64,000 nucleotides of DNA, from the NCBI RefSeq assembly GCF_000814845.2, contig NZ_CP010431.2, forward strand, positions 2,356,001 through 2,420,000, written 5' to 3'. The position numbers were made by a program, and so were the translations under genes. The DNA comes from Pandoraea sputorum. Its GTDB lineage: Bacteria; Pseudomonadota; Gammaproteobacteria; Burkholderiales; Burkholderiaceae. The notes below the pieces were generated by a model. That model was not told the DNA's origin. It did not search any database and saw nothing but the letters and a program-made list of their open reading frames with translations. Below are positions 9,925 through 20,189 of this stretch, piece after piece. Each line of letters opens with the position of its first letter. Positions within the stretch are counted from its first letter, which is position 1.

Positions 9925-10764
9925 TCAGGCGCGGTTGACATCGAACCGGTAGTGCCGAAGATCGCGCAATTCGCTCGCAGGTTGCGACGGCGAGACGGTT
10001 GACTCGGTCACTTCGATGACACCGTCGCGGTGAAAACGCAGCAACGTCGTGCAACGCGTTCCGTAGGCGGGCGATGCGATGAACGCCGCCGAGAGCTTTT
10101 TTTCCCAGTCATGCGTTACCCCCGTTTCAGGCAGTGATTCGTCGGCGGCTTCGGCGGCGTCGCGCATGACTTCCATGAGGGCGAAGTCGTCGGCACCGTT
10201 CTCCAGCGCGTCGCGTAGCGCATTACGTCGACTCACCAGCTTGGGCCACGGCGTGTCCAGAAGCGCGTTCGATAGTCCGTGAAAGCCCGGTGCGATCACG
10301 TGGGCCACTGGCAGAGACGTTCGGCTTCCTGCTCGTTCCGCAGTCCGCGCATCTCCGGCCTGCGTCTCCCGATTCCCCAACCAAAACAACTTACCCGCGG
10401 GCAAATCGCCCGCAAGCAGGTTGAAGCCTGCGTATTCGTGGGCGTGCTTCTCGACGCGTGCCAGATCGTCGTCGAATGCGGTCGCGTCGAGCATGGCAGA
10501 CACCAGCAGGCCGCGCGACGGCGAGTCCTTCGGTGTCATTGGTGCCCGGCCGTCACGGAAGTTGGTCAGGGCGGCGAAACGTCCCGCACGATTGACACCC
10601 ATCCACGTTCCGCCGCCGCGCAGATCGCGCCCGGCAAGCACATCGGGATGATCGGACCACCAATGTAGCGGCTCGGCGGCGCGCTCGAAGAATTCGTCGC
10701 GATTGGCGAGCAAGATCAGCGGGGTGGCGGCGTCGGGTTGCCAGGAGAAGACGATCAGGCACAT
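9925..10764 (-). CDS. NRDE family protein (TANGO2-like)
   Basis: 279-residue member of the NRDE/TANGO2 family. It opens with the family hallmark MCLIVFSW and then LLANRDEFFERAAEPLHWW, which contains the NRDE motif. The ATG at 10764 gives this conserved second-position cysteine; the frame upstream has only arginine-rich non-conserved sequence. The 10-base overlap with the preceding DUF4936 gene suggests a joint transcript from ygfZ. The biochemical role in bacteria is not settled; eukaryotic TANGO2 is linked to heme and lipid handling. Confidence 0.88.
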   Translation of the reverse strand: MCLIVFSWQPDAATPLILLANRDEFFERAAEPLHWWSDHPDVLAGRDLRGGGTWMGVNRAGRFAALTNFRDGRAPMTPKDSPSRGLLVSAMLDATAFDDDLARVEKHAHEYAGFNLLAGDLPAGKLFWLGNRETQAGDARTAERAGSRTSLPVAHVIAPGFHGLSNALLDTPWPKLVSRRNALRDALENGADDFALMEVMRDAAEAADESLPETGVTHDWEKKLSAAFIASPAYGTRCTTLLRFHRDGVIEVTESTVSPSQPASELRDLRHYRFDVNRA

Positions 10765-11069
10765 GGGGAAGCGGGCGCCGGCATATCGACGAAGCATTCG
10801 ACATGGCGTTCGCCTTCGAGCAACGACGCTAGACCAGATTCGACGACCATTTGCGGCAGCGCCTCGACGAACGCGGCATCGACGGCGTCGTATCGCTCCA
10901 TCCAGGTCGCGCCGCCCTTGGCGACATCGTTGTCTGAGACGTCGGCGCGCCATTGAATGCGGCCGGAAACGCCGAAGCGCCCGGCCGTCAACGCAAAGAG
11001 ACGGGCGACAGCGTCACGGGCGGCAGCGGTCTGCGTGATCGAGACACGGTAGTAGACGTAACAGTCCAT
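10755..11069 (-). CDS. DUF4936 family protein
   Basis: Small soluble protein of 104 residues beginning MDCYVYYRVS. It resembles the DUF4936 family found in Burkholderiales next to ygfZ. The start at 11069 is where conservation begins; upstream codons are a basic shadow of the intergenic DNA. It starts 22 bases after the ygfZ stop and overlaps the NRDE gene by 10 bases. No catalytic motif is recognisable and the function is unknown. Confidence 0.75.
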   Translation of the reverse strand: MDCYVYYRVSITQTAAARDAVARLFALTAGRFGVSGRIQWRADVSDNDVAKGGATWMERYDAVDAAFVEALPQMVVESGLASLLEGERHVECFVDMPAPASPCA

Positions 11070-11091
11070 CGGCGCTGGCCGTAGGGGCAAC

Positions 11092-12219
11092 TCAGGAAGC
11101 AGCGGCCGACGGCGCCGATGATGCAGGCGCCTCCGTCGGATCGATAATTTCGTAAGGCAGCTCACCGAATACCAGCGCCGGGCCGTCGACCTTGCCCAGG
11201 CGGACATCGTCGGCTTCGCGCGCAGTGAGTTTCAGCTCGACGAGGACGTCATAACCGCCACTTGGTGCCGGTGCAGCCAGCACGACCATGCCGCAAGGCT
11301 GTTCGGCATCGCTCGTTTCGACCAGTTCCTGGCCCGGCGCAGGCAGCACGCCGTCAACATGGGCCAGATGAAGCCGACGCTTGATCGTGCCGCGATACTG
11401 GCTGCGCGCGACGACTTCTTGCCCCGGGTAGCAGCCCTTGCGGAAGTTCACGCCGCCAACGACTTCCCAGTTGATCATCTGCGGTACGAACTGTTCTTGC
11501 GTTGCCGTAGTGACACGGGCCACGCCGCTTTGCACGTCGAGCCAGGCCGCGAGCGTCGGGTCGACGGCGACCACGCCGTCCGTGCCGACAAGCGAGTTCC
11601 AGACTGCGGCGGCCTGCGCGACCGGCACGCTCCAAAGGAAGCGGGAGAGCGAGCGAGCCGTACCGGCGTCGGGCAGACGAATCAGGCTGGTGCCGTTGCC
11701 GGGCGCGTCGCCCATGGTGGCATGTGCGGCTGCCAGCGCGGCGGCGGGCAGCGACGCGAACGTCCGCGACAGCACGGCTTCAACGGCCGGGCCACCGACT
11801 TGCAGCAGGACATGCGTGGCGGTGCCGTCCGTCAGTTTCGCCTTCGCGCGCAGCACGAACATCGACAGACGTTTCTGCACCGCGGCCTGCACGGTGGCGT
11901 CGCTGGCGAGATAGATCGTCGCGTCGGGCGACGTGTCGCGCCACATCAGGAAGGTCGCGAGCAGGCGTCCCTTGGCCGAGCAATAGCCCGCCAGACGTGC
12001 CTGCACGGGCGACAGACGTTCGACGTCGCTGGTCAACTGACCGTGCAGGAACGTGGCCGCGTCGGCACCGTTCACGGCGATGAGGCCGGTGTCGCTCGCC
12101 AGGGCGACGAAGCTGCCCGTGCGCAACGCATCGAACTGTGCGGCACGTGCATCGGACGAAATATCGGAAGGAGAAGCGGCTGCCGCTTGCGGCAGAAGAT
12201 CACGCCATGTGGAGGTCAT
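11092..12219 (-). CDS. ygfZ: Folate-binding YgfZ/GcvT-fold protein (Fe-S cluster maintenance)
   Basis: 375-residue tetrahydrofolate-dependent protein of the YgfZ/IBA57 family that supports assembly or repair of certain iron-sulfur enzymes. The diagnostic motif KGCYPGQE lies in NFRKGCYPGQEVVARSQYRG with the conserved cysteine. The N-terminal GcvT-like part has the stretch GADAATFLHGQLTSDV. It is divergently arranged with mltG across about 190 bases, the usual order in Burkholderiales. Confidence 0.92.
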   Translation of the reverse strand: MTSTWRDLLPQAAAASPSDISSDARAAQFDALRTGSFVALASDTGLIAVNGADAATFLHGQLTSDVERLSPVQARLAGYCSAKGRLLATFLMWRDTSPDATIYLASDATVQAAVQKRLSMFVLRAKAKLTDGTATHVLLQVGGPAVEAVLSRTFASLPAAALAAAHATMGDAPGNGTSLIRLPDAGTARSLSRFLWSVPVAQAAAVWNSLVGTDGVVAVDPTLAAWLDVQSGVARVTTATQEQFVPQMINWEVVGGVNFRKGCYPGQEVVARSQYRGTIKRRLHLAHVDGVLPAPGQELVETSDAEQPCGMVVLAAPAPSGGYDVLVELKLTAREADDVRLGKVDGPALVFGELPYEIIDPTEAPASSAPSAAAS

Positions 12220-12405
12220 AAACGAAAGTGCCTGTCAATCTGTGAGGGTTCGGCAAGTCAAAGTATTATATTGGGTCTTCCGCCAGGACGTGCGAGCCCG
12301 GTTCGACGCGCAAAATGCGCCCCCCGACACCGTTGCCGCCACGCGCGTCCGGCAGACGAGTCCCCCGAACCCGCTGTCGTCATCGCGCGACTTATCCTGC
12401 AATTC

Positions 12406-13401
12406 ATGTACTTCATCAAACGTCTGTTTGTTCTGTTGATCGTCGCGGCACTGGCGGCCGGCGGCGCTTTCTATTATTGGGCACAAGCGCCGCTGCAATT
12501 GGGCAAGCCGACACTGGACGTCACGATCAAGCCTTACAGCTCGGTGCGCAGCGTCGCCACGCAGTTGCGCACGGGCGGCGTGCCGGTGCATCCGCTGCTG
12601 TTCAATCTGCTCGCCCGCGTGATGGACGTGGGCACCAAGCTCAAGTCGGGCAACTACGAGTTCGCGACCGGCATCACGCCCATGGAAGTCATGGACAAGC
12701 TCGCGCGTGGCGACGTCAATCAGTACGTGGTGACGATCATCGAGGGCTGGACCTTCAAGAAGATGCGTTCCGAGATCGATGCCAACCCGGCGTTGCGTCA
12801 CGACACGGCCGGGCTGCCCGACGCCGACCTGATGCAACTCGTGGGCGCAGATCGCGCGGAAGCGGAGGGCATGTTCTTCCCCGACACGTACCTTTTTCCG
12901 AAAGGCACCAGCGATATCGATATTTACAAGCGTGCTTATCGCCTGATGCAGAAACGTCTGGACGAAGCATGGGCGTCGCGCGCACCGGGCTTGCCGTACG
13001 CCACGCCGTACGAGGCACTTATCATGGCTTCCCTCGTCGAGAAGGAGACGGGGCAGGCTGTGGAGCGCGGGCAAGTCGCCGCAGTGTTCGTCAACCGGCT
13101 GCGCAAACGCATGCTGCTGCAGACCGACCCGACGGTGATCTACGGCATGGGCGATCTGTACACGGGACGTCTGCGCAAGCGCGATCTGCAAACGGATACG
13201 CCGTACAACACGTACACGCGCGCCGGTCTGCCGCCGACGCCGATTGCGCTGCCGGGAGTGGCGTCTCTGGCGGCGTCGCTCAACCCTGCGCCGACCGACG
13301 CTCTGTATTTCGTGGCGCGCGGTGACGGCACGAGTCACTTCTCGACCAATCTTCAGGAGCACAATCGCGCCGTGGACAAATATCAGCGAGGTGAGCAATG
13401 A
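12406..13401 (+). CDS. mltG: Endolytic murein transglycosylase MltG (YceG-like)
   Basis: Inner-membrane lytic transglycosylase of 331 residues that cleaves nascent glycan strands and helps set their length. One N-terminal membrane anchor (about residues 5-27, [19 protein letters not shown]) is followed by a LysM-like part and the YceG catalytic domain with SLVEKETG (catalytic glutamate) and [12 protein letters not shown]. The ATG at 12406 begins the membrane anchor; the long upstream open frame is antisense to ygfZ and not coding. Its last four bases overlap the tmk start (ATGA). Confidence 0.93.
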   Translation: MYFIKRLFVLLIVAALAAGGAFYYWAQAPLQLGKPTLDVTIKPYSSVRSVATQLRTGGVPVHPLLFNLLARVMDVGTKLKSGNYEFATGITPMEVMDKLARGDVNQYVVTIIEGWTFKKMRSEIDANPALRHDTAGLPDADLMQLVGADRAEAEGMFFPDTYLFPKGTSDIDIYKRAYRLMQKRLDEAWASRAPGLPYATPYEALIMASLVEKETGQAVERGQVAAVFVNRLRKRMLLQTDPTVIYGMGDLYTGRLRKRDLQTDTPYNTYTRAGLPPTPIALPGVASLAASLNPAPTDALYFVARGDGTSHFSTNLQEHNRAVDKYQRGEQ

Positions 13402-14060
13402 CGCATTCCCCGGACGCACCGGCCGTGGTGCCGGGCAAGTTCGTGACATTCGAGGGCATCGACGGCGCGGGCAAGAGTACGCACGTCAACGCCTTTGTCG
13501 ACGCACTGCGTCAGGGCCTGGCCACCGTTGGCCGTGACGTCGTGGCGACGCGCGAGCCGGGGGGGACGCCGCTCGGCGAAGCGCTGCGCAAGCTCGTGCT
13601 CGACGAGCCGATGGATATCGAAACCGAGGCGCTCCTGATGTTTGCGGGTCGCCGCGAACATCTGGTGAAGGTGATCGAGCCCGCGCTTGCACGCGGAGAC
13701 TGGGTCGTCTCCGATCGTTTTACCGATGCGACGTTTGCGTATCAGGGCGGCGGGCGTGGCCTGTCGCGCGACAAGCTGTCGATTCTCGAACGCTGGGTGC
13801 AGGGTACGCGCCAGCCCGATCTGACGATTCTGTTCGACCTCGATCCGGCAATTGCCGCCGCACGACTGGCCGGTGCCCGCGCGCCCGACAAGTTCGAACG
13901 GGAGTCGGCCGCGTTTTTCACCCGGGTGCGCGAGGAGTATCTGCGTCGTGCCGGGGAATCGGGCGGGCGCATGGTGCTGATCGACGCAGCGCAGAGCATC
14001 GACGCCATTGCCGAACAACTCGCTGACGTATTCGCACGGCTGGGATTGCCGGGGCACTAA
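13398..14060 (+). CDS. tmk: Thymidylate kinase
   Basis: dTMP kinase of 220 residues that makes dTDP for DNA synthesis. The P-loop [12 protein letters not shown], the DR(E/Y)PGG-type motif [13 protein letters not shown] and the lid-side [17 protein letters not shown] are all present. The ATG overlaps the mltG stop, so the pair is translationally coupled; holB follows after about 200 bases. Order and content match the conserved mltG-tmk-holB block. Confidence 0.95.
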   Translation: MTHSPDAPAVVPGKFVTFEGIDGAGKSTHVNAFVDALRQGLATVGRDVVATREPGGTPLGEALRKLVLDEPMDIETEALLMFAGRREHLVKVIEPALARGDWVVSDRFTDATFAYQGGGRGLSRDKLSILERWVQGTRQPDLTILFDLDPAIAAARLAGARAPDKFERESAAFFTRVREEYLRRAGESGGRMVLIDAAQSIDAIAEQLADVFARLGLPGH

Positions 14061-14261
14061 GCCACATTAGGCAACATTGAGCGTTTGGGGGAAGGGATGG
14101 ACTTCATCCGGTTTTTCCCGACGCGCGCATAATTCGGATATCCACGTCGATGGCTGACGTTGAGCACATCACGATTTCCCGCGGTCTCCCATAGACACGG
14201 GCCTCGGTCGACGCGCCAATGCAGCACCGAAACATCTGCAACATCCGGCCAAGGAGCCCAC

Positions 14262-15302
14262 ATGCTGTATCCGTGGCAGTCAGAGGACTGGACACGCCTT
14301 AACGACCTGCGCACCCAGATGCCGCACGCCCTGCTATTGCAGGCGGTGCCGGGCATTGGCGAGGTGGCGCTGGCGCGGACGTTCGCGCAGGGTTTGCTGT
14401 GCGAATCGCCGCGTGACGATCATCTTCCGTGCGGTACTTGCGGCGCATGCCAATGGTTCGCGAGCGGCAATCACCCGGACTTTCGCGTAATTTGCCCCGA
14501 AGCGCTGGCGGACACGCTCCCCGGCGCAGACGCGCGGGCAGAGACCGACGGTGACAAGAAGACGAAAACGCCGAGCAAGGAAATCAAGATCGAGCAGGTG
14601 CGCGAGGTCATCGACTTCGCGAGCCTTGGCTCGCATCGTCAGGGGCGTCGTGTCGTGTTGCTGTACCCGGCCGAGTCGCTCAACGTGCACGCGGCGAACG
14701 CCTTGCTCAAAACGCTGGAAGAGCCGCCCGAAGGCGTCGTGTTCCTGCTGGTGACGACGCAACCCGACCGCTTGCTGCCGACGATTCTGTCGCGCTGTCG
14801 TCGACTGGTGCTCACGCGTCCCGACGACGCGCAGGCCACGCAATGGCTGATGGGCGAGGCTGGCCTAAATGCAACCACCGCCGCGGCCGTGCTTGCAGAA
14901 GCAGGCGGTGCCCCGCTGGCCGCGCGCGCGCTGGCCGAGCCCGATGAGCGTGGCTGGCGCGACTGGCTGCTGGGGCAGCTCGCGCAAGGCGGTGCTATCG
15001 ACGCTTTCGCCTGCGCCGAGCAACTGCACAAGGGCAGCTTGCCGGGCATTCTTGAGACGTTGCAACGCTGGTGTTTCGATGTGCTCGCCGAGCGCATGGC
15101 CGGTGCCGTCCGTTTCTTTCCGGCGCAGGCACAGGCGTTGCGCCGCTGCGGCGACGCGACCGACGACGTCCGTCTGCTTGGCTTCCTGCGCGAACTGGCG
15201 CAACAGCGTCAGGTGCAGAATCACCCGCTCAATACGCGCGTGCTGCTCGAAGCGCTTTTCCTGAAATACAAACAGTTGTTCGGCGGGCCCGCATCGCTTT
15301 GA
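14262..15302 (+). CDS. holB: DNA polymerase III subunit delta'
   Basis: Clamp-loader subunit of 346 residues. It has the AAA+ N-terminal part with the degenerate P-loop VPGIGEVALAR expected of delta', a zinc-binding CxxC pair in LPCGTCGACQWF, and the sensor stretch NALLKTLEEPPEGVVFLLVT. AAGGAGCCCAC precedes the ATG at 14262. Its stop overlaps a possible upstream start of tatD. The intergenic stretch before it (14061-14261) probably holds its own promoter. Confidence 0.93.
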   Translation: MLYPWQSEDWTRLNDLRTQMPHALLLQAVPGIGEVALARTFAQGLLCESPRDDHLPCGTCGACQWFASGNHPDFRVICPEALADTLPGADARAETDGDKKTKTPSKEIKIEQVREVIDFASLGSHRQGRRVVLLYPAESLNVHAANALLKTLEEPPEGVVFLLVTTQPDRLLPTILSRCRRLVLTRPDDAQATQWLMGEAGLNATTAAAVLAEAGGAPLAARALAEPDERGWRDWLLGQLAQGGAIDAFACAEQLHKGSLPGILETLQRWCFDVLAERMAGAVRFFPAQAQALRRCGDATDDVRLLGFLRELAQQRQVQNHPLNTRVLLEALFLKYKQLFGGPASL

Positions 15303-15331
15303 TGCGGATCACCGGCAACCGATCGCACATC

Positions 15332-16114
15332 ATGTTCATCGATTCGCACTGTCATATCAATTTCCCTGAGTTGGCCGAGCAGATGCCGGACTTGCTCGCT
15401 CGTATGCGCGAGAACAAGGTCAGCCATGCGCTGTGTGTCTCCGTCGACCTGCCGACGTTGCCGCAGGTGCTGGAGATCGCGGCGCAGCACGAGAATGTCT
15501 ACGCCTCCGTAGGCGTGCATCCCGACTATGAGGACACACCCGAGCCGAGCGTCGAGGATCTCGTGCGTCTCGCGGCCACACCGAAGGTCGTCGCCATCGG
15601 GGAGACCGGCCTCGACTACTACCGGCTCGAAGGCCGCAGCATCGAAGACATGGAATGGCAGCGCGAGCGCTTTCGGACGCACATCCGCGCCGCACGCGCG
15701 ACAGGCAAGCCGCTGATCATTCATACCCGCTCGGCCGCAGACGATACGCTGCGCCTGATGCGCGAAGAGGAGGCTGGCGAGCCAGCAGGGGTGATGCATT
15801 GTTTTACCGAGAGCTGGGATGTCGCGAAGGGCGCGCTCGATCAGAACTTCTACATCTCGTTCTCGGGCATCGTCACATTCAAGAGCGCGCGCGATTTGCA
15901 GGACGTTGCGCGTCGCGTGCCGCTCGAACGCATGCTGATCGAAACGGATTCGCCCTATCTCGCGCCGGTGCCATATCGCGGTAAGCTCAATCAGCCGGGC
16001 TATGTGCGCCATGTGGCGGAATTCATCGCGGATTTGCGCGGCGAGCCGTTGCAGAAGATTGCCGAGGCGACAAGCGAGAACTTCTTCCGCCTCTTTGCCA
16101 CGGCGAAGCATTGA
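15332..16114 (+). CDS. TatD-family metal-dependent hydrolase/DNase
   Basis: TIM-barrel metallohydrolase of 260 residues. Metal ligands are visible in FIDSHCHINFPE (HxH), GETGLDYYR (glutamate), LIIHTRSAADD and MHCFTESW (histidines) and ETDSPYLAP (aspartate). Family members are 3'-5' DNases or tRNA/D-amino-acyl processing hydrolases. I set the start at 15332 (MFIDSHCH), the usual N-terminus; an in-frame ATG at 15302 overlapping the holB stop would add ten residues and allow coupling. It closes the mltG-tmk-holB-tatD block. Confidence 0.9.
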   Translation: MFIDSHCHINFPELAEQMPDLLARMRENKVSHALCVSVDLPTLPQVLEIAAQHENVYASVGVHPDYEDTPEPSVEDLVRLAATPKVVAIGETGLDYYRLEGRSIEDMEWQRERFRTHIRAARATGKPLIIHTRSAADDTLRLMREEEAGEPAGVMHCFTESWDVAKGALDQNFYISFSGIVTFKSARDLQDVARRVPLERMLIETDSPYLAPVPYRGKLNQPGYVRHVAEFIADLRGEPLQKIAEATSENFFRLFATAKH

Positions 16115-16210
16115 ACTCGCATCGCGCGTAGCTTTCGAACCGACGTTTTTCGTCGACGCTTTTGCCGACGCTTTTAATCGAACTTCCCGGACGACCGACA
16201 GGAGCCCCCG

Positions 16211-16885
16211 ATGCGTAAATTTTCAGTGATCCACGTCTTCACGCTGCTGAGCGTGTTGTGGTTGACGGCGTGTGCTACGGCCGCGACCTCCAATACGTCA
16301 TTGGTCAAAGCGGTGGTGTTCGACGACACCAAGGCCGTGCAACAGGCACTTAAGGCCGGTGTCGATCCGAACACGCGCGACGAGAAGGGCGATCCGTTGC
16401 TGGTGATTGCAATGCGCGAGAAGTCCGTTGGCGTCGCCAAATTACTCATTGAAGACAAGCGTACCGATCTGGATGCCACGAATCGCGCGGGCGAGAACGC
16501 CATGATGATCGCGTCGCTGCAGGGCCTCACGCCGATGGTGAAGCTCCTGATCGACAAGGACGCCGAAGTCAACAAGAAGGGCTGGGCACCGCTGCACTAC
16601 GCGGCGACGAACGGTCATGACGACATCGTGCAAATGCTGCTCGACGCGTCGGCCTACGTCGATGCGGAATCGCCGAACGGCACGACGCCGCTCATGATGG
16701 CCGCACGCGGCGGCCACATCAGCACGTGCAAGGTGTTGCTCGACGGTGGGGCGGACGTTCGTCTCGCGAACCAATTGAAGATGACGGCCATCGACTTTGC
16801 GAAGCAGGCCAATCAGAAGGAAATTGCAGACGGTCTGAGCAAGCGTCTGGCGCAATTGCCGCCGCTTCCTGCACCGGCCCGATAA
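16211..16885 (+). CDS. Ankyrin-repeat lipoprotein
   Basis: 224 residues. The signal peptide ends in a lipobox, LWLTAC, so the mature protein is probably lipid-anchored at the cysteine at residue 21. Four to five ankyrin repeats follow; the clearest are GWAPLHYAATNGHDDIVQMLLD and NGTTPLMMAARGGHISTCKVLL. GACAGGAGCC precedes the ATG. Ankyrin stacks mediate protein contacts; the partner is not evident. It follows tatD by 96 bases and may share its transcript. Confidence 0.88.
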   Translation: MRKFSVIHVFTLLSVLWLTACATAATSNTSLVKAVVFDDTKAVQQALKAGVDPNTRDEKGDPLLVIAMREKSVGVAKLLIEDKRTDLDATNRAGENAMMIASLQGLTPMVKLLIDKDAEVNKKGWAPLHYAATNGHDDIVQMLLDASAYVDAESPNGTTPLMMAARGGHISTCKVLLDGGADVRLANQLKMTAIDFAKQANQKEIADGLSKRLAQLPPLPAPAR

Positions 16886-16983
16886 GGCTCGATAAGGCCC
16901 TGAGCGTTGGTCTGTTTTGGCTTCCGACGCCGGGGTTACAGGCGGTACAGGAGCAGGGGTTAAGGCGTTAAGGGGCTAAGGGG

Positions 16984-17802
16984 CTAAGGCGTCTTGCGCG
17001 GCGCACCATGCCTGCCAGCGCCGGCCAGAAACGCGCGAGCGCCGGCGACGCCTTCCGAGAAGACGACCTCGTGTCCGGCAGCCCCTTCCTGACGCAGCGC
17101 AGCGTCCAGCGGCAGATCCCACTGTGCGTAGGCCGCCCGGCGGTCGGCGCGCAGTGCGCCTTGTGGTAACTCGGCGATCTGATGCGCCAACGCAAGTGCG
17201 CCCTGACACGCCATGCCTTCCGGCACCAGCCGGTTCACCAGCCCGATCTCGAACGCCTCCTGCGCGCCCACCGCACGGCCTGTCAGAATCATGTCGAGCG
17301 CCCGACTCATACCGATCAGGCGCGGCAGGCGGACCGTTCCCCCATCGATCAGCGGCACCCCGAAGCGTCGGCAGAAGACGCCGAACGTAGCGGAGTCGTC
17401 CGCGACACGCAGGTCGCACCATAGCGCCAGTTCCAGTCCACCCGCCACGGCATGACCGGTGACGGCCGCAATGACCGGCTTGTCCAGATGACGTCGCGTA
17501 AGGCCCATCGGTCCGTCGCCACTGCCGTCGGGCGTCACGTCGTTGCGGCGCTCGGGATCGTCGAAGGCGGAAAGATCCGCACCGGCGCAGAACGACGCCC
17601 CCTTGCCGCAAAGCACCGCGACGCGCGCGTTCTCGTCCTGTTCGAAGGCGAGCAGCGCGTCACGCAACGCCGCCGCCATGTGGCGGTCGACGGCGTTGCG
17701 ACGGGTTGGACGAGCAAGCGTGATGAGCGTCACCGGCCCGTCGGTCTCGACTTCGACGCACGGGGTGTCGGCAGGGTCAGAGGTGTGGCTCCGTTGGCGC
17801 AT
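16984..17802 (-). CDS. Enoyl-CoA hydratase/isomerase family protein
   Basis: Crotonase-fold protein of 272 residues. The oxyanion-hole segment GASFCAGADLSAF and the following VAGGLELALWCDLRVAD are typical. The second catalytic region reads FGVFCRRFGVPLIDGGTVRLPRLIG, as in hydratases of the EchA type. I chose the ATG at 17802 because CAGGAG lies eight bases upstream on the minus strand; a GTG at 17829 would add nine residues. It lies 96 bases downstream of otsA. The substrate is unknown. Confidence 0.88.
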   Translation of the reverse strand: MRQRSHTSDPADTPCVEVETDGPVTLITLARPTRRNAVDRHMAAALRDALLAFEQDENARVAVLCGKGASFCAGADLSAFDDPERRNDVTPDGSGDGPMGLTRRHLDKPVIAAVTGHAVAGGLELALWCDLRVADDSATFGVFCRRFGVPLIDGGTVRLPRLIGMSRALDMILTGRAVGAQEAFEIGLVNRLVPEGMACQGALALAHQIAELPQGALRADRRAAYAQWDLPLDAALRQEGAAGHEVVFSEGVAGARAFLAGAGRHGAPRKTP

Positions 17803-17898
17803 GGCATGGCTCCTGAGGGCGTCGTCCACGGCCGTCCTGCGCAGTCGTCGGACCGAAGCTGTCGGACCGAAAGTATCGGACCGGCGCAGGACCGGCAG

Positions 17899-19317
17899 TC
17901 AGGCCGCGGCGGGTTGGGCGCAGCGCAACAAGGCGGGTGTCGCGGTCGTCGGCGCGCGCAGATCGGTAATGAAGCGGTCGCGCCACGTCGAGAGGTTGTG
18001 CTCGCGCAAGGTACTCATCATGCTCTCGTGACGCGACTGGCGCTCGGACAGCGACATGTTCAGCGCCGAGCGCAGGGCTTCGGCCATACCGTCGATGTCA
18101 TAGGGATTCACGATCAGTGCGCCGTCGAGTTCCTGCGCCGCCCCTGCAAAACACGACAGTACCAGCACGCCGGGGTCGGCCGGATCCTGCGAGGCGACGT
18201 ATTCCTTGGCGACGAGGTTCATGCCGTCACGCAACGGTGTGACGTATCCCACCTGCGACGCGCGGAAGAACGACATCAGCACTTCGTGATCGTAGCGCTT
18301 GTTGATGTAGCGCAGCGGTGCCCACGCCAGGTCCGAGAATCGACCGTTGATATGACCGGACAGCGTTTCGAGCTGACGCCTGATTTCGCCATAACCCGCC
18401 ACGTCGGAGCGGCTTGGTGGCGCAACCTGAACAAAGCTCACCGTGCCTTGCTGGTTTGGCCATAGCTCCAGCAGTCGTTCGAACGCGCGAAAGCGTTCCA
18501 GCATCCCCTTCGAATAATCCAGTCGGTCCACGCTCATGATGAGCTTGCGCTCCTGCAATCCTTGCTTCAGATCGAGGATGTGCTTGACGGTCGCGCGGGC
18601 AGTCGCCTGTTTCTGAATCTCGTCCGGATACACGCCGATCGGATACACACCCGTGCGCAAAGTGCGGCCATAGGCGGTGACCGTGCTGTCGCTGTTGAGC
18701 GTGGCCCCGGCGTGGCGGACCAGATAGTCGGTGAAGGCGGTGCGGTCCGTCTCGGTCTGGAAGCCGACCAGATCGTATTCGCACATCGCACGCACGAGCG
18801 CTTCATGCGGTGGCACCGTCATCAGGACTTGCGGCGACGGGAACGGAATGTGAAGGAAGAATCCCAGCCGTTGGCGCAGACCGATCTGGCGGCACGCCTG
18901 TGCGAAGGGCAGCAGGTGATAGTCGTGCACCCAGATGAGATCGTCGTCTTTGAGCAGTGGGGCGAGCAGCGCGGCGAAGCGTGCGTTGACGTGACGATAA
19001 CCGTTGTAATCGTCGCGTTGATACCGTGTGAGGTCGTCGCGGTAGTGAAACGTCGGCCACAGGGTCGCATTGGAGAAGCCGCGGTAGTACGTGTTGTAGT
19101 CGCGGCGGGTGAGTGGCACGGTGGCGAAGGTGACGTTGTTGCGATGCGCGATCTCGGGGGCGGTGGCGGGCTGCGCATCGATCTCGCCGTTCCAGCCGAA
19201 CCACATGCCCCCGGTGTCCTTGAGCGCATCGAACACGCCGATGGCAAGGCCGCCGGCAGTAGGTTTGCCCTCGGTCATGGGGGCAACCCGGTTCGATACG
19301 ATGACTAAGCGACTCAT
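17899..19317 (-). CDS. otsA: Trehalose-6-phosphate synthase
   Basis: GT20 glycosyltransferase of 472 residues joining UDP-glucose and glucose-6-phosphate. Family landmarks are VIVSNRVAP at the N-terminus, the GG loop [46 protein letters not shown] and [15 protein letters not shown]. The ATG overlaps the otsB stop by four bases, so the order is otsB then otsA with translational coupling. Trehalose made this way serves osmotic and desiccation stress. Confidence 0.96.
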   Translation of the reverse strand: MSRLVIVSNRVAPMTEGKPTAGGLAIGVFDALKDTGGMWFGWNGEIDAQPATAPEIAHRNNVTFATVPLTRRDYNTYYRGFSNATLWPTFHYRDDLTRYQRDDYNGYRHVNARFAALLAPLLKDDDLIWVHDYHLLPFAQACRQIGLRQRLGFFLHIPFPSPQVLMTVPPHEALVRAMCEYDLVGFQTETDRTAFTDYLVRHAGATLNSDSTVTAYGRTLRTGVYPIGVYPDEIQKQATARATVKHILDLKQGLQERKLIMSVDRLDYSKGMLERFRAFERLLELWPNQQGTVSFVQVAPPSRSDVAGYGEIRRQLETLSGHINGRFSDLAWAPLRYINKRYDHEVLMSFFRASQVGYVTPLRDGMNLVAKEYVASQDPADPGVLVLSCFAGAAQELDGALIVNPYDIDGMAEALRSALNMSLSERQSRHESMMSTLREHNLSTWRDRFITDLRAPTTATPALLRCAQPAAA

Positions 19318-20189
19318 ACGTCTGTCTCCTGTGAGCGTTGAGGCGGGGCCGGCGAGGTGTCGCCGTGCAGCGTGAGCAGCCAGGCGGTGAGCGCCTCCGG
19401 CGAAGGCAGCCGGTAATGCGCACAGGTCTCTCCGTCCCCGATCTTGATCGTGATGCCACCCAGCGCATTCACGTCGGCAAAACCGGCCTCGTCGGTGAGG
19501 TCGTCACCGGCAAAGAACGGCGTTCGACCCGCAAACGGGGCCTCGTTCAGAAGTGTCGAAATGGCGCGGCCCTTGCTGACATTGCGCGGGCGCAGTTCGA
19601 AGACCAGCTTGCCTGGCTGTAGCGAGAACCTGTCGGTGTGCAGATCGGCCAGTGCGCGCATGGTGTCGCGCGCCACACCTGCCAGTTCGGGGGCGCCGCG
19701 ATAGTGCAACGCGAGCGCACAACCCTTGTTCTCAAGCAACAGCCCCGGATGCTGCGCGACCAGCGCTTGCAGCGGTGCGGCCATGGCGGCGATGCTTTCG
19801 GTGTCGGCGGCGTGGCCGTCAGCGCGCGCGAGCCTGCCGTCCGCATGACGAATCTCAGCGCCATGCAGACCGGCGGCCGGTACGTGCAGTGGGGCGAGCA
19901 GGCCGTCGATGTCGTCGATGGCGCGACCCGACACGACGGCGACTGCGCCGTTCGCGCGCTCGAGCAGGCGAGCAAGCACACGGGCGGTGTCGCGCGGCAG
20001 TTTGACCGCGTCCGGACGCGCCGCCAGCGGGGCCAGCGTGCCATCCAGATCGAAAAAGAATGCCACCGTGGCAATGCTGACGGCGCGCTGATCGGGTGGA
20101 TGAGCGGCGAACGCAGTCGCAGACATCGCTGATGGCGGGGCCGTTGGCGTCACGCTCGTGACGGGCGGGGAAGACGTTGTGGGTTGCAT
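19314..20189 (-). CDS. otsB: Trehalose-6-phosphate phosphatase
   Basis: HAD-superfamily phosphatase of 291 residues that removes phosphate from trehalose-6-phosphate. Motif I is FFFDLDGTLAPLA, motif II is VVSGRAID and the metal-binding motif is FAGDDLTDEAGF. I placed the start at 20189, where GACGGAGAG precedes the ATG; the first 45 or so residues are a Thr/Pro/Ser-rich extension, so an internal ATG (about 20126) is possible. It is the first gene of otsBA and is divergent from the flavoreductase gene across about 390 bases. Confidence 0.93.
   Translation of the reverse strand: MQPTTSSPPVTSVTPTAPPSAMSATAFAAHPPDQRAVSIATVAFFFDLDGTLAPLAARPDAVKLPRDTARVLARLLERANGAVAVVSGRAIDDIDGLLAPLHVPAAGLHGAEIRHADGRLARADGHAADTESIAAMAAPLQALVAQHPGLLLENKGCALALHYRGAPELAGVARDTMRALADLHTDRFSLQPGKLVFELRPRNVSKGRAISTLLNEAPFAGRTPFFAGDDLTDEAGFADVNALGGITIKIGDGETCAHYRLPSPEALTAWLLTLHGDTSPAPPQRSQETDV

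Noticed and set aside
11359..12405. Long N-terminal extension of mltG
   Set aside because: It is antisense to ygfZ; MltG starts with its membrane anchor at 12406.
14095..14116. GGATG-GACTT-CATCC followed by GGTTTTT after tmk
   Set aside because: The stem is only five pairs, too weak to call a terminator with confidence.
16958..16990. GGGGCTAA tandem copies near the enoyl-CoA hydratase stop
   Set aside because: Only two to three imperfect copies; likely chance in a short gap.
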